33,844 nucleotides of DNA from Okeania sp. SIO3B5. Its GTDB lineage: Bacteria; Cyanobacteriota; Cyanobacteriia; Cyanobacteriales; Microcoleaceae. The translations under genes were made by a program, and so were the position numbers. Positions 1-7,900 of the stretch are shown one piece after another. Location: positions 54,664 to 88,507 of the forward strand of contig NZ_JAAHHG010000006.1 of assembly GCF_010692555.1 (NCBI RefSeq), given 5' to 3'. A model generated the notes under the pieces. That model ran no database searches and had not been told where the DNA came from. It saw only the letters and a list, made by a program, of their open reading frames with translations. Positions within the stretch are counted from its first letter, which is position 1, and each line of letters begins with the position of its first letter.

Positions 1-75
1 TGTTTCACTGAAGACCACCGACCACAGTCTGCAAACTTATCTTCTCCACAGGCTTAAATTCGCTCTTGACTCAAG
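1..75 (-). ncRNA. Right-end region of IS200/IS605 element, possible omega RNA
   Basis: This stretch lies just downstream of the tnpB stop codon. In IS200/IS605 elements the 3' end of tnpB and the adjoining right end are known to encode the omega (guide-scaffold) RNA. On the minus strand one reading frame is open in part (VKSEFKPVEKISLQTVVGG, then a stop), which suggests the original tnpB C-terminus ran into this region before the frame decayed. The element's outer boundary is not visible because the window starts here. The RNA assignment rests on position only; I did not find a folded scaffold. Confidence 0.3.
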
Positions 76-1168
76 CTACTGATTCACATAGTTTTTCAGG
101 TTGATAGCAGCATTCAAATCTCTATCAGCTTCAAAGCCGCATTCACTACACTCATAAGTTCTCAAGTGTAACGGCATTTTCTGTTGATGCCCACAGTTTG
201 AACATATTTGAGAACTTGGATAATATCTATCCGCTATGACTAATTCACTGCCGTACCATTCACTTTTGTATGTAAGTTGACGTTTAAATTCATAAAAACC
301 ACAGTCTGCTATGGCACTTGCTAGTTTATGGTTTTTGAGCATTCCACTTACATTGTCATACCTCAATTACTATGGTGCTGTGGTTTTTAGCTAACCATGA
401 TGTGAGTTTATGTAATGCATCTGCTCTAATATCAGCTACTTTCTTGTGGAGTTTTGCTAGTTTTTTTACTGCTTTGCGTCTGTTTTTGGAGCCAATAACT
501 TTTTTACTGACTGCACGTTGATGACGAACTAATCTTTTTTTTGCTTGCCTGTAGGCTTTAACATTGGCAAATTTAGTTCCATCGGAACAGGTTGCTAATG
601 TATTTATTCCTATATCTACACCTATAGTTTCTCGGGCTTTTTCTGTTGGACAGGGTTCAAAATTGTATTTAAAACTGATGTACCAACTATCTGCTTTTTT
701 TGTTAGCGAAGCTCCTCTGAAAGAGGCTACGGTGACGTTTTTTACTGGTACTGGAGGTAAGATTTCATAAGTTTTTACTACTCCTATTCTGGGTAATTGT
801 ATGTAGTTTCCTTGGAAAATCTTAATACTTCCTTCTAAGTAAAAGCTGTCTTTTCTTCCTTTTTTCTTGAATTTTGGGAATCCACGTTCAGGAATAGTTA
901 GAAAGTTTTTAAATGCTCTGTCTAAATCTCTTAATGCTTGTTGTGGGGCACATTTAGATACCTCATAATACCATGGATTAATTGATTTGACTTCGGCTAC
1001 TAAACGTTTATGCAAGGTAATTGCGCTTGGGCGTTTTTTAGTTTCTTCGTACTCTTTTATACAAGTTGCTAACCCCCAATTATAAGCATGACGTGCAACT
1101 CCTGCGTGTTTGGCAAGTATTGTTTTTTGTTGATTGTTAAGTTTTAACTTGGTCTTGATTGATTTCAT
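76..1168 (-). pseudogene. tnpB: Frameshifted TnpB (IS200/IS605-family RNA-guided nuclease)
   Basis: TnpB is the RNA-guided nuclease of IS200/IS605 elements. The sequence shows an N-terminal helix-turn-helix part beginning MKSIKTKLKLNNQQ, the RuvC-I motif with its Asp (IGVDIG), the RuvC-II Glu (STIVIE), a C-terminal zinc finger (CSNCGH ... CSECG) and the RuvC-III Asp (DRDLNAA). All three acidic catalytic residues survive. The frame breaks near 356-366, directly after the RuvC-II Glu: seven bases separate the Glu codon from the NVSGM codons where six are expected, so a one-base insertion is the likely cause. The ATG at 1168 fits the family start; the open frame extends upstream to 1282 but that part has no family character. 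No tnpA is seen in the window. A short palindromic repeat (about 706-736) adds ASFRGASL to the protein. The gene is probably inactive unless translation slips at the junction. Confidence 0.88.
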
Positions 1169-1299
1169 TGGAACTGGTAAACCATGAAAAAAAGCATTTG
1201 ATAAATTAGGAGAATTGAATATACCATAGCAGATAATCAGCAGGTTTTCAAGATTTATTGAGATTTTTCTAACTTTGTCCAATTATTCGGCTTCAGTAG

Positions 1300-1623
1300 T
1301 TAGCCCCCATGGGAATATATCCCATCAAAAGATTCTTGCAGTTCCATTGATAACACATTACCTTCTACTACTTTTACCCGATTTCCCAAACGAGCTTTAC
1401 CCCGCTCTAACATAGCAGGACTAAAATCTATGCCAGTTATCTCATAGCTGGAATCTAATTCGAGTAGTTTTTCTGCAAGTAATCCCGTTCCTACACCTAT
1501 TTCGAGCAGTTTTTTCCGACCTTTGAGGATAGAGTCGAGGGACTGAGATTCTTTCGGATAGTCGTAATACCCACTCTCCATAAGTAAGTCATAATACTGG
1601 GCAATGTCATCGTATTTATTCAT
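1300..1623 (-). pseudogene. Class I SAM-dependent methyltransferase, 3' end lost
   Basis: The N-terminal third of a small class I methyltransferase is present, with motif I LEIGVGTGLLAEKL and the acidic motif ITGIDFSPAML. It ends abruptly after FDGIYSHGG, where homologues continue, and the tnpB element begins within about 20 bp. The IS insertion or a linked deletion therefore removed the C-terminal half. The start at 1623 is supported by GGAAGGAG about 9 bases upstream; the open frame reaching 1665 overlaps the GNAT gene and is unlikely to be used. It lies 16 bp after the GNAT gene and was probably the third cistron of the aminotransferase-GNAT operon. The original substrate is unknown. Confidence 0.75.
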
Positions 1624-1639
1624 AAGTTGTTTCTCCTTC

Positions 1640-2296
1640 CTATTTCCAGGCTGTAATGTTATCATTTTTCAATTCCATCAATACCATATCTGCTAGTTCT
1701 CCATTAGGCATCGGCCATGATTTATACATGATTTCTCTAACTACAAAATCGAGATTTTTAAACATATTAATTGACCTGTTATTTGATAGCAAAATTACGG
1801 CTCCAATTGTTTGAATATGCAATTCCTGGAATGCATAAAGAATTAGTCGTTTTAATGCTAGGGTTCCATAGCCTTTATTTCTGTATTTTTTATCCATAAT
1901 TGCTATACCAATTTCAGTAGTTAACAAATCCATGTTTAAGCCTTTTAATACTACATATCCAATGGGAAAATTGTCTTTGTTTAGATAAATTCCAAATGGT
2001 AGAGGCTGACTTTTGCGAGAATAGGGGAAAGCGTAACTTGAAATTGCCTCTATAAATTCTTCCGTCTCATCAGGATTAAAGAATGTATTCCAACCAAGTA
2101 AATCTATTAAACTTTCGTCTTGAGCAAGCTTAATTAAGTGCTTAACATGACTATTTGCCATAGAAGCTAAAAAAAACTTCGATCCTGCTGCTTTATGTTC
2201 TTGCTCTAATAATATTCTTTCATTCATAATTCTGTTATAACTTGAATTTAGCCATTCAAAGCTAATGGGTTTGACAACAGAAATTTTCGTAGTCAT
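1640..2296 (-). CDS. GNAT-family N-acetyltransferase
   Basis: The 218-residue protein has the GNAT fold signature. The acetyl-CoA pyrophosphate loop appears as RNKGYGTLALKRL, preceded by a beta strand (TEIGIAIMDKKY) and followed by the typical NNRSINMFKNLDF segment of RimJ/RimL-like members. It would transfer acetyl from acetyl-CoA to an amine; the substrate cannot be read from sequence. Its ATG shares one base with the stop codon of the upstream aminotransferase (TAATG), so the two are probably translationally coupled and may act on related compounds. In-frame starts at 2317 and 2335 exist inside the aminotransferase gene but are less economical. Confidence 0.8.
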   Translation of the reverse strand: MTTKISVVKPISFEWLNSSYNRIMNERILLEQEHKAAGSKFFLASMANSHVKHLIKLAQDESLIDLLGWNTFFNPDETEEFIEAISSYAFPYSRKSQPLPFGIYLNKDNFPIGYVVLKGLNMDLLTTEIGIAIMDKKYRNKGYGTLALKRLILYAFQELHIQTIGAVILLSNNRSINMFKNLDFVVREIMYKSWPMPNGELADMVLMELKNDNITAWK

Positions 2297-3516
2297 TAAA
2301 CTAAAATAGTCGCACATCCGACAAGTATGCCACAAGCTTTCTCCATATCTTCCCGACGACCCAAAGTGCTTAAGCGTAAAAAACCTTCTCCACTCGAACC
2401 AAACAATGAACCAGGTACACCAACAATACCTGCTTTCAACAACAGTTGATTAAAAACATCCCAAGAACTCATTCCCTCCACTCCTTTGACCCATATATAG
2501 GGATTATTAGTTCCACCAAAACAGGTCAGTCCAAAAGCTTCTAAACCTTCCCTAAGAATTCTAGCATTTTCTAGGTAGTACTTAACAATTTCTTGGCATT
2601 CTTGTTGACACTGTTCCGACAAAGCAGCAATTCCCCCTTGTTGTGCTAAATTAGAAGCTCCCCAAAACCGGATAGATTGACTAATTCTAAACATCTCGTT
2701 CAACTCTCCTGCTACAGTGCTTTCAATAGTTAGCTCAACAGGAACCACAGACCAACCTAATCTTAATCCAGAAAATCCAGCCGTTTTAGAAAAACTACCA
2801 ACTTCGATCGCACATTCAGTTGCCCCCTCTATTTCATAAATACTTCTAGGAATGTTCGGATCAGTAATAAAAGCACTATAAACCGCATCAAAAATAATCA
2901 GAGACTTATGGTTTCTGGCATAATCCACAAAAGCTTTGAGTTGTTCTTTGCTAGCAACTCCTCCTGTCGGGTTATTAGGAAAACAGAGATAAATTACATC
3001 CACTTTTGACTGAGGAACATCTGGCACAAAATTATTTTTATCGTTGCACTCTAGATAAATAATATTATTTCGACCTGCCAACAAATTTGTTTCTAAATAT
3101 GGGGGGTAAATCGGGTCTTGTAGCGCAATAACATTATCTAGACCAAAGAGTTCTTGAATACCAAAAGTACCTGACTGCGCCCCATCACTAACAAAAATTT
3201 CCTCCGGTTTTAGATTAACTCCACGAGGCTTATAGTAGTTGTTGCAGATCGCTTCTCTTAACTTAATATTTCCATCAAGTTCCCCATATCCTGTATAAGT
3301 TGATTGATGACCAAGCTTTGTAGCAGCATCAACTAAAGCTTCAACAACTTTTGATGGTATAGGATGAGTTGTATCACCCCACGCCATCATGTATATTTCT
3401 TTTTGGGGATTGGATGCTTGATGATCTTCAACCGTCTTAATTAGCTTGTTTTTAATCATATCGGCGAAGGTATCAGAAGCAAACAATTGACTCAGATTTG
3501 GATTTGTTGTAGTCAT
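2296..3516 (-). CDS. PLP-dependent class I/II aminotransferase, LL-DAP aminotransferase-like
   Basis: This 406-residue fold-type I aminotransferase resembles LL-diaminopimelate aminotransferase (DapL). Shared signatures are AWGDTTHPIP near the N-terminus (GDTTEPIP in DapL), IFVSDGAQSG at 107-116, FPNNPTGG at 179-186, the PLP lysine K244 in SFSKTAGFSGLRLGW, D210 and Y213 for the cofactor ring, and R381 in GFLRLS as the likely substrate-carboxylate anchor. Length matches DapL (about 410). It is unlikely to be the housekeeping lysine enzyme, because it sits beside a 2-hydroxyacid dehydrogenase and methyltransferases; an amino-acid-to-2-oxoacid step (for example methionine to 4-methylthio-2-oxobutyrate) is inferred. 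It leads an operon with the GNAT gene and the truncated methyltransferase. Its start lies only 16 bp from the divergent dehydrogenase start, and no Shine-Dalgarno sequence is evident. Confidence 0.87.
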   Translation of the reverse strand: MTTTNPNLSQLFASDTFADMIKNKLIKTVEDHQASNPQKEIYMMAWGDTTHPIPSKVVEALVDAATKLGHQSTYTGYGELDGNIKLREAICNNYYKPRGVNLKPEEIFVSDGAQSGTFGIQELFGLDNVIALQDPIYPPYLETNLLAGRNNIIYLECNDKNNFVPDVPQSKVDVIYLCFPNNPTGGVASKEQLKAFVDYARNHKSLIIFDAVYSAFITDPNIPRSIYEIEGATECAIEVGSFSKTAGFSGLRLGWSVVPVELTIESTVAGELNEMFRISQSIRFWGASNLAQQGGIAALSEQCQQECQEIVKYYLENARILREGLEAFGLTCFGGTNNPYIWVKGVEGMSSWDVFNQLLLKAGIVGVPGSLFGSSGEGFLRLSTLGRREDMEKACGILVGCATILV

Positions 3517-3532
3517 ATTTAGGATTTTGGTT

Positions 3533-4465
3533 ATGTTTTCAATACTTATAATTTATGAAGCTGAAAATCTGGAACTATTGGTTACGGAGCTCAAGGCAAG
3601 TATACCAGATATCGATATCCAATTCTGGCCAGAAGTAGAGAACCCAGAGAAAATAGAAGCCATATTAACATGGAAACCTCCTCTAGGAATAATGGAAAAA
3701 TTTCCGAACCTCAAAGGAATTATTTCCCTGGGAGCGGGAGTAGAACAGATTTTAAGAGACCCCCATCTTCCCCAAAATGTACCCATTGTTCGTATTGTTG
3801 AACCTTGTCTGACATCAAGAATGACTGAATACATATTGTTAGCTGTTCTTCGTTTTCACAGACAAGCATTTCAATATCAAACATTTCAAAAAGCACGAAA
3901 TTGGGAACCTTTACCTCTACCAGAAACCAGTTCCTGTAATATAGGAATTTTGGGTCTTGGTGTTCTTGGAACAGATGCTGCTGTGAAACTCAAGACTCTT
4001 GGTTTCCCGATTCGGGGTTGGAGTCGGACACCAAAGAACATTGATGGTATAGAGTGTTTTCATGGACCAGACCAGTTAAAACTTTGCTTGAGTAAATGTC
4101 GAGTGCTAGTGTGTTTACTTCCCTTAACCCCAGAAACAGAAGGGATTCTTAATGGTGAAACATTTTCAGCCATGCCTAAAGGAAGTTATTTGATTAATGT
4201 TGCACGGGGGCAACACTTAGTAGAAACCGATTTATTAGAAGCATTAGATTCAGGTCAACTTTCAGGCGCTTGTCTAGATGTTTTCTCTAGGGAACCTTTG
4301 CCAGAAAGTCATCCATTTTGGTCACACCCTCAAATTACAATCACACCCCATGTAGCAACTCAAACTGATTCTGAATATTGGACAAAACCGATTATAGATG
4401 CTATTTTTTGCCTTCGTGATGGTCTTCCTGTGAAGAATGTCGTGAATTGTGAACAAGGTTACTAA
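3533..4465 (+). CDS. D-isomer-specific 2-hydroxyacid dehydrogenase, GhrA-like
   Basis: The 310-residue enzyme belongs to the glyoxylate/hydroxypyruvate reductase A branch. It has an N-terminal substrate domain with ISLGAGVEQILRDPHLP, the nucleotide-binding loop GLGVLG (141-146), GWSRTPK (162-168), whose Arg suits the NADPH phosphate, and the catalytic triad R225 (NVARGQ), E254 (SREPLP) and H273 (TPHVA). It would reduce a 2-oxoacid to the 2-hydroxyacid. With the aminotransferase next door, the expected substrate is the oxoacid that enzyme makes. The ATG at 3533 is preferred over a TTG six bases earlier because AGGA stands 8 bases before it. It is divergent from the aminotransferase and convergent with the aldolase-family gene (22 bp between stops). 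Confidence 0.88.
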   Translation: MFSILIIYEAENLELLVTELKASIPDIDIQFWPEVENPEKIEAILTWKPPLGIMEKFPNLKGIISLGAGVEQILRDPHLPQNVPIVRIVEPCLTSRMTEYILLAVLRFHRQAFQYQTFQKARNWEPLPLPETSSCNIGILGLGVLGTDAAVKLKTLGFPIRGWSRTPKNIDGIECFHGPDQLKLCLSKCRVLVCLLPLTPETEGILNGETFSAMPKGSYLINVARGQHLVETDLLEALDSGQLSGACLDVFSREPLPESHPFWSHPQITITPHVATQTDSEYWTKPIIDAIFCLRDGLPVKNVVNCEQGY

Positions 4466-4487
4466 GGTTTCCATTCAATAAAGACTA

Positions 4488-5273
4488 CTACTGACGATAT
4501 GAGGAATCGAGGCGATCGAGCAAACGGCGATTTGCTTCCCATACCCTTGCAACCTCCTGGTTATGGAAGCTTGGTTCCTCAAACTGGCGGGCGGTATGTT
4601 CACAAATGTCAGGTGCTGGTATAATGGTTTTGGCTCCACTACTTAGGACGTTGACCTGGATCTGGCACGCTTGATTCAGATAATACATATAGTAAAATGC
4701 TTCGGCGACGGTTCGCCCCACAGTTAAAAGTCCGTGGTTACGCAGGATTAAACATTTCTTTTCCCCCAGGGATGCAACAATTCGCTCGCGCTCATCAAGG
4801 TCTAGTGATATGCCCTCATAATCATGGTAGGCAACACGATTATAGAATTCCATTGATGCTTGGTTAAGTGGCAACAAACCTTCTTCCATAGCAGCAACTG
4901 CCATACCACTAATAGTATGACTGTGGGCGATCGCATGAGCATTAGGACAACCTAAATGAATAGCGCTATGGATGGTAAATCCGGCCGGATTTACCTCAGC
5001 ATCTGTAGCATCAATTTTGTTGCCATTGATATCAACTCGCACTAAATTTGATGCACATATCTCATCGAAAAGCAGACCATGGGGATTAAGAAGGAATATA
5101 GCTGGTTCCTCCTGAATGCGCACAGAAATATGGCTGTAGATCATATCCGTCATACCGTAGTGGTGAATCAAGCGGTATGCAGCAGCAAGGTCTTCGCGCA
5201 AGTTCTGTTCATCCTGGGAGTAGGACTTGGTTGCAGTTTCCCTAGTTTTTGTAATGCTCATACTTGTATTCAT
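4488..5273 (-). CDS. Class II aldolase/adducin-family protein without the aldolase Glu
   Basis: The 261-residue protein has the class II aldolase/adducin fold. The metal-ligand histidines are H117 and H119 (AIAHSHT) and H180 (RNHGLLTVG). Aligned on fuculose-1-phosphate aldolase, the catalytic Glu73 position is Gly98 here (NPAGFTIH), so retro-aldol chemistry is unlikely; adducin-like members share this form. The family also contains CloR/NovR-type non-heme iron oxygenases, which oxidatively decarboxylate 2-oxo and 2-hydroxy acids. In this neighbourhood a decarboxylation of a 2-hydroxyacid is an attractive but unproven role. The start at 5273 is the longest form; ATG at 5261 is an alternative. 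A small inverted-repeat element begins about 20 bp upstream, so any promoter must lie in that element or beyond it. Confidence 0.8.
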   Translation of the reverse strand: MNTSMSITKTRETATKSYSQDEQNLREDLAAAYRLIHHYGMTDMIYSHISVRIQEEPAIFLLNPHGLLFDEICASNLVRVDINGNKIDATDAEVNPAGFTIHSAIHLGCPNAHAIAHSHTISGMAVAAMEEGLLPLNQASMEFYNRVAYHDYEGISLDLDERERIVASLGEKKCLILRNHGLLTVGRTVAEAFYYMYYLNQACQIQVNVLSSGAKTIIPAPDICEHTARQFEEPSFHNQEVARVWEANRRLLDRLDSSYRQ

Positions 5274-5293
5274 AGTTAAACCAATGTTAATTA

Positions 5294-5858
5294 GGGCTTA
5301 CAGATCTAATTTAAAATCATTGACAGATTTTACTAATAGACATCTCCAGAAAAGAGGGAACAGGGAACAGGGAACAGGGGAAACCCACCCCTAACCCCTC
5401 CCAGGAGGGGACTAATTGATAATTTATGGGTAAGAATTGATTTTATTTTTGATTTTTGGAGATGTCTAATGGATAATGGATAATTGATAATTGATAATTA
5501 ATCGAATCTAGCTTTAAAGCCTCTTTATTTTAAGGAGAAGAAAGAAATACAGCATATTTCGGGCAAATGAGCTACAGGGTAAATGATGAAAATATTGTAG
5601 TGCGGGCATCTTGCCCGCGATGAGTGTACCTCATAACAACGGAAAGCGCTGTAAGATTTCCTTATATTCAATTCCGTAACGGTTTTAACCAGAGGTAATT
5701 ATCCATTATTCATTATCCATTATCCATTATCAATTAATGAAGACTACTTCTTCTATAACTCCCATTCATCCTGACTCCTGACTTCCCCTCCTGGGAGGGG
5801 GAGGGGCGAGGGGTGGGTTGACTCCTACCCTTACCAAAAGACTTCCATAAGCAGACCC
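5294..5858. mobile_element. MITE-B copy 1, interrupted by MITE-A
   Basis: The left end GGGCTTACAGATCTAA follows TAATTA (5288-5293), and the right end CATAAGCAGACCC precedes TAATTA (5859-5864). The interior holds a full MITE-A (5338-5467), degenerate TGGATAA-type repeats and G/C-rich AGGGGAGGGG-like tracts. The ends match the other MITE-B copies in the window. No gene was seen in this stretch. Confidence 0.65.
5338..5467. mobile_element. MITE-A copy 1
   Basis: This 130-bp element has perfect 10-bp terminal inverted repeats (AGACATCTCC ... GGAGATGTCT), flanked by AAT on both sides. The interior contains an (AACAGGG)n heptamer array near 5358-5380. It is inserted inside MITE-B copy 1. A second full copy lies at 33545-33685 and a one-ended remnant at 15340-15365. 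It carries no coding capacity. Confidence 0.75.
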
Positions 5859-5864
5859 TAATTA

Positions 5865-6074
5865 GGGCTTGCTGATTAAATCTAAAAGCATTTACAAATA
5901 AAGGTAAGTGCCTTTTTAGGTCTGAAATACCTTGGTTTTCAGCTCTTCATGCTCAAAAAGTTAGCATTTTTGCTGCTGAGTTGGGCAAAAAAATTCTCCC
6001 CTACTCCCCTACTCCCCTACTCCCCTACTCCCCCGCTCCCCTACTCCTGAAGAAAGACTTCCATAAGCAAACCC
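5865..6074. mobile_element. MITE-B copy 2
   Basis: This 210-bp element runs from GGGCTTGCTGATTAAATC to CCATAAGCAAACCC and is flanked by TAATTA on both sides (5859-5864 and 6075-6080). It shares its left TAATTA with copy 1, so the two look like successive insertions at a duplicated target. The right half holds an octamer array (CTACTCCC) around 6000-6045. Its last base forms part of the stop codon of the double methyltransferase gene. Confidence 0.75.
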
Positions 6075-7900
6075 TAATTAGCATTAAATGAAATCAGCAA
6101 AATCTCTTCAGGAAAGTAATAGACAGAGTTTCTCATCAATGAGCTTAGGTATCTCTCCATCTCTGGATGAGACAGTAATTCTTCCAAGGTAATCTCGTGT
6201 GATTCAGATAACTGCTCTGTTTCCTTATCCTTGTTAAAGCAGTTAACTGTTGCCTCGTGTTTGATGTAATGCTCTAAACCTGCATGGTCATCTGCTTTGA
6301 TTGGCTCTTCATAGAATACCCTATGGACTTGATGCTGAATCCCACATTCATCCATAATCTCTATGACATCTTCAGCGGAGGTAAATCCTTCCCCTTTTCC
6401 CTCTTTAAAAATTTGCAGATATTGCTCGTAGAAATCGACGTAAAAAGATTTACGAGTAGCCAAAGCAATAAATCCAATTCCCGTATCCTTCAGCAAACTA
6501 GCACACTTTTTCAATACAGATGGCAAATCCTGGCGTGGAATCATATAAAAGCCGTGCATCGACCACAATAAGTCGTAAGCATTTTTTTCCAGATTAGCCG
6601 ATTGAATTGTATTAACATATTGGTTCCCTCGCTGTAAGGGAAGATGTATTTTCTGACTAGCTTGAGCAATTGAACTCCCAGAAGGATCTAAGCAATCGTA
6701 GACAATATTGCCAATTTTTTCATCAAGTTGGATGTAGTGACTAAAAGCTTGCAACCAGCGCCCTGTCCCACAGGCAACATCCAGTAATCTCAGAGATGAA
6801 TTTTCGCCTTGATGATATTGTGAGAAAAAGGTACTCAACCAGTCAAAACGCTGCGCCAATTGCCAATAATCAATTACTGGATCTTTGTCTTCTGGACTTC
6901 TTTGTTGAACAGTAACACTAGGAACTGGCAATACAAAAACCCCTATCGGTTCATTTATAAAAGCTTTCCCACTGTCCTCAATCTCAGCCAATCTCCAAAA
7001 TCCCTGGAGAATTTTGAAAAATTTGGTTTCCTGAAGTTGGCGTAAATCGCATTCCATACAAAAGGACATAATTTTAACGCCAGTTTCCAACCCTTGGAGA
7101 CATTCAGTCACATCCAAGCGAGCATCAACATGGTGATACTGATGCGGATGAGATTGAGTATCCAGTAAATTTCTAATGTCCTCTGCTGTAAACATCTCGT
7201 TTTGGTTCCCTTTTGCTTCCAGCATAAACTCACGCTGAATTTGAGGAATACCTGTAGCTGTTTGGTGAACAATCACCACCCGTCCGCCTTCCTTCGTTTG
7301 CTTTAAAGCTCTCTGAATTGCTTCGTAAGGCTTGTCAAAGTAATATAAAACATGGGTCAACAGCACTAAATCGTACTTCTGTTCCTTTTCAAACCTATCG
7401 GGTTCAAAATACTCATCACGCACGGATACTTCTACATTTGGGCCTAAAGATACCCGATCGAGCCGTTCTAGAAAGCGTCTGCTATGGATAGGGTTGGGTT
7501 CAAGTGCTACATATTTTAACTGTTTCCACTGTGGGTTAAGTCTGGGAATCAGACTCTGTATAATTTCGATATCAATATCGCCTTCACCACTACCAATACT
7601 GAGTACCGAGAAGGTATCGTCTTTCTGTGAGGGTGAATAACTCCCCTCCAGTAATTCTGTGACATTATTGCGGAACCACTCAATGGCAGCAACTGTCATC
7701 GTCGAAGCTGCCTTGCGTAACTCATAACTCTCAGCGTAAAACTCATCATCCAGTGGTGGAGCGACAAATTTTTGATGGTGTGGCGACTGACGATCTATGT
7801 CAGAAGATTTCAAGTTCTCTGGAAATTTGTATTGAGTTTTCATTTTAAAAATCAGGTAAGGATTGAGAATTTCGCTAATTTTGTCCTTCAAGTCAGTCAT
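6074..7900 (-). CDS. Tandem SAM-methyltransferase protein, HNMT-like N-domain; candidate DsyGD-type enzyme
   Basis: The 608-residue soluble protein contains two Rossmann methyltransferase modules. Module 1 (about 1-330) resembles histamine N-methyltransferase: motif I LSIGSGEGDID (100-110), ALEPNP (E134), HVLYYFDKP, FTAEDIRNLLD, LDVTECLQG and a C-terminal GKAFINEPIGVFVL strand. Module 2 (about 340-608) has LLDVACGTGRW (372-382) and D405 in CLDPSG, then WSMHGFYMIPR. Both SAM sites look intact. DsyGD, a two-domain DMSP-synthesis protein (MTHB S-methyltransferase plus DMSHB decarboxylase), has been reported from some filamentous cyanobacteria as I recall, and the neighbouring genes fit, but identity is not shown. 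The open frame continues to 8002, but residues before this ATG come from a MITE-C element. The ATG itself lies at the element junction and has no clear ribosome site; ATG at 7843 (MKTQYKF) is an alternative. The stop codon lies at the edge of MITE-B copy 2. Confidence 0.75.
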   Translation of the reverse strand: MTDLKDKISEILNPYLIFKMKTQYKFPENLKSSDIDRQSPHHQKFVAPPLDDEFYAESYELRKAASTMTVAAIEWFRNNVTELLEGSYSPSQKDDTFSVLSIGSGEGDIDIEIIQSLIPRLNPQWKQLKYVALEPNPIHSRRFLERLDRVSLGPNVEVSVRDEYFEPDRFEKEQKYDLVLLTHVLYYFDKPYEAIQRALKQTKEGGRVVIVHQTATGIPQIQREFMLEAKGNQNEMFTAEDIRNLLDTQSHPHQYHHVDARLDVTECLQGLETGVKIMSFCMECDLRQLQETKFFKILQGFWRLAEIEDSGKAFINEPIGVFVLPVPSVTVQQRSPEDKDPVIDYWQLAQRFDWLSTFFSQYHQGENSSLRLLDVACGTGRWLQAFSHYIQLDEKIGNIVYDCLDPSGSSIAQASQKIHLPLQRGNQYVNTIQSANLEKNAYDLLWSMHGFYMIPRQDLPSVLKKCASLLKDTGIGFIALATRKSFYVDFYEQYLQIFKEGKGEGFTSAEDVIEIMDECGIQHQVHRVFYEEPIKADDHAGLEHYIKHEATVNCFNKDKETEQLSESHEITLEELLSHPEMERYLSSLMRNSVYYFPEEILLISFNAN

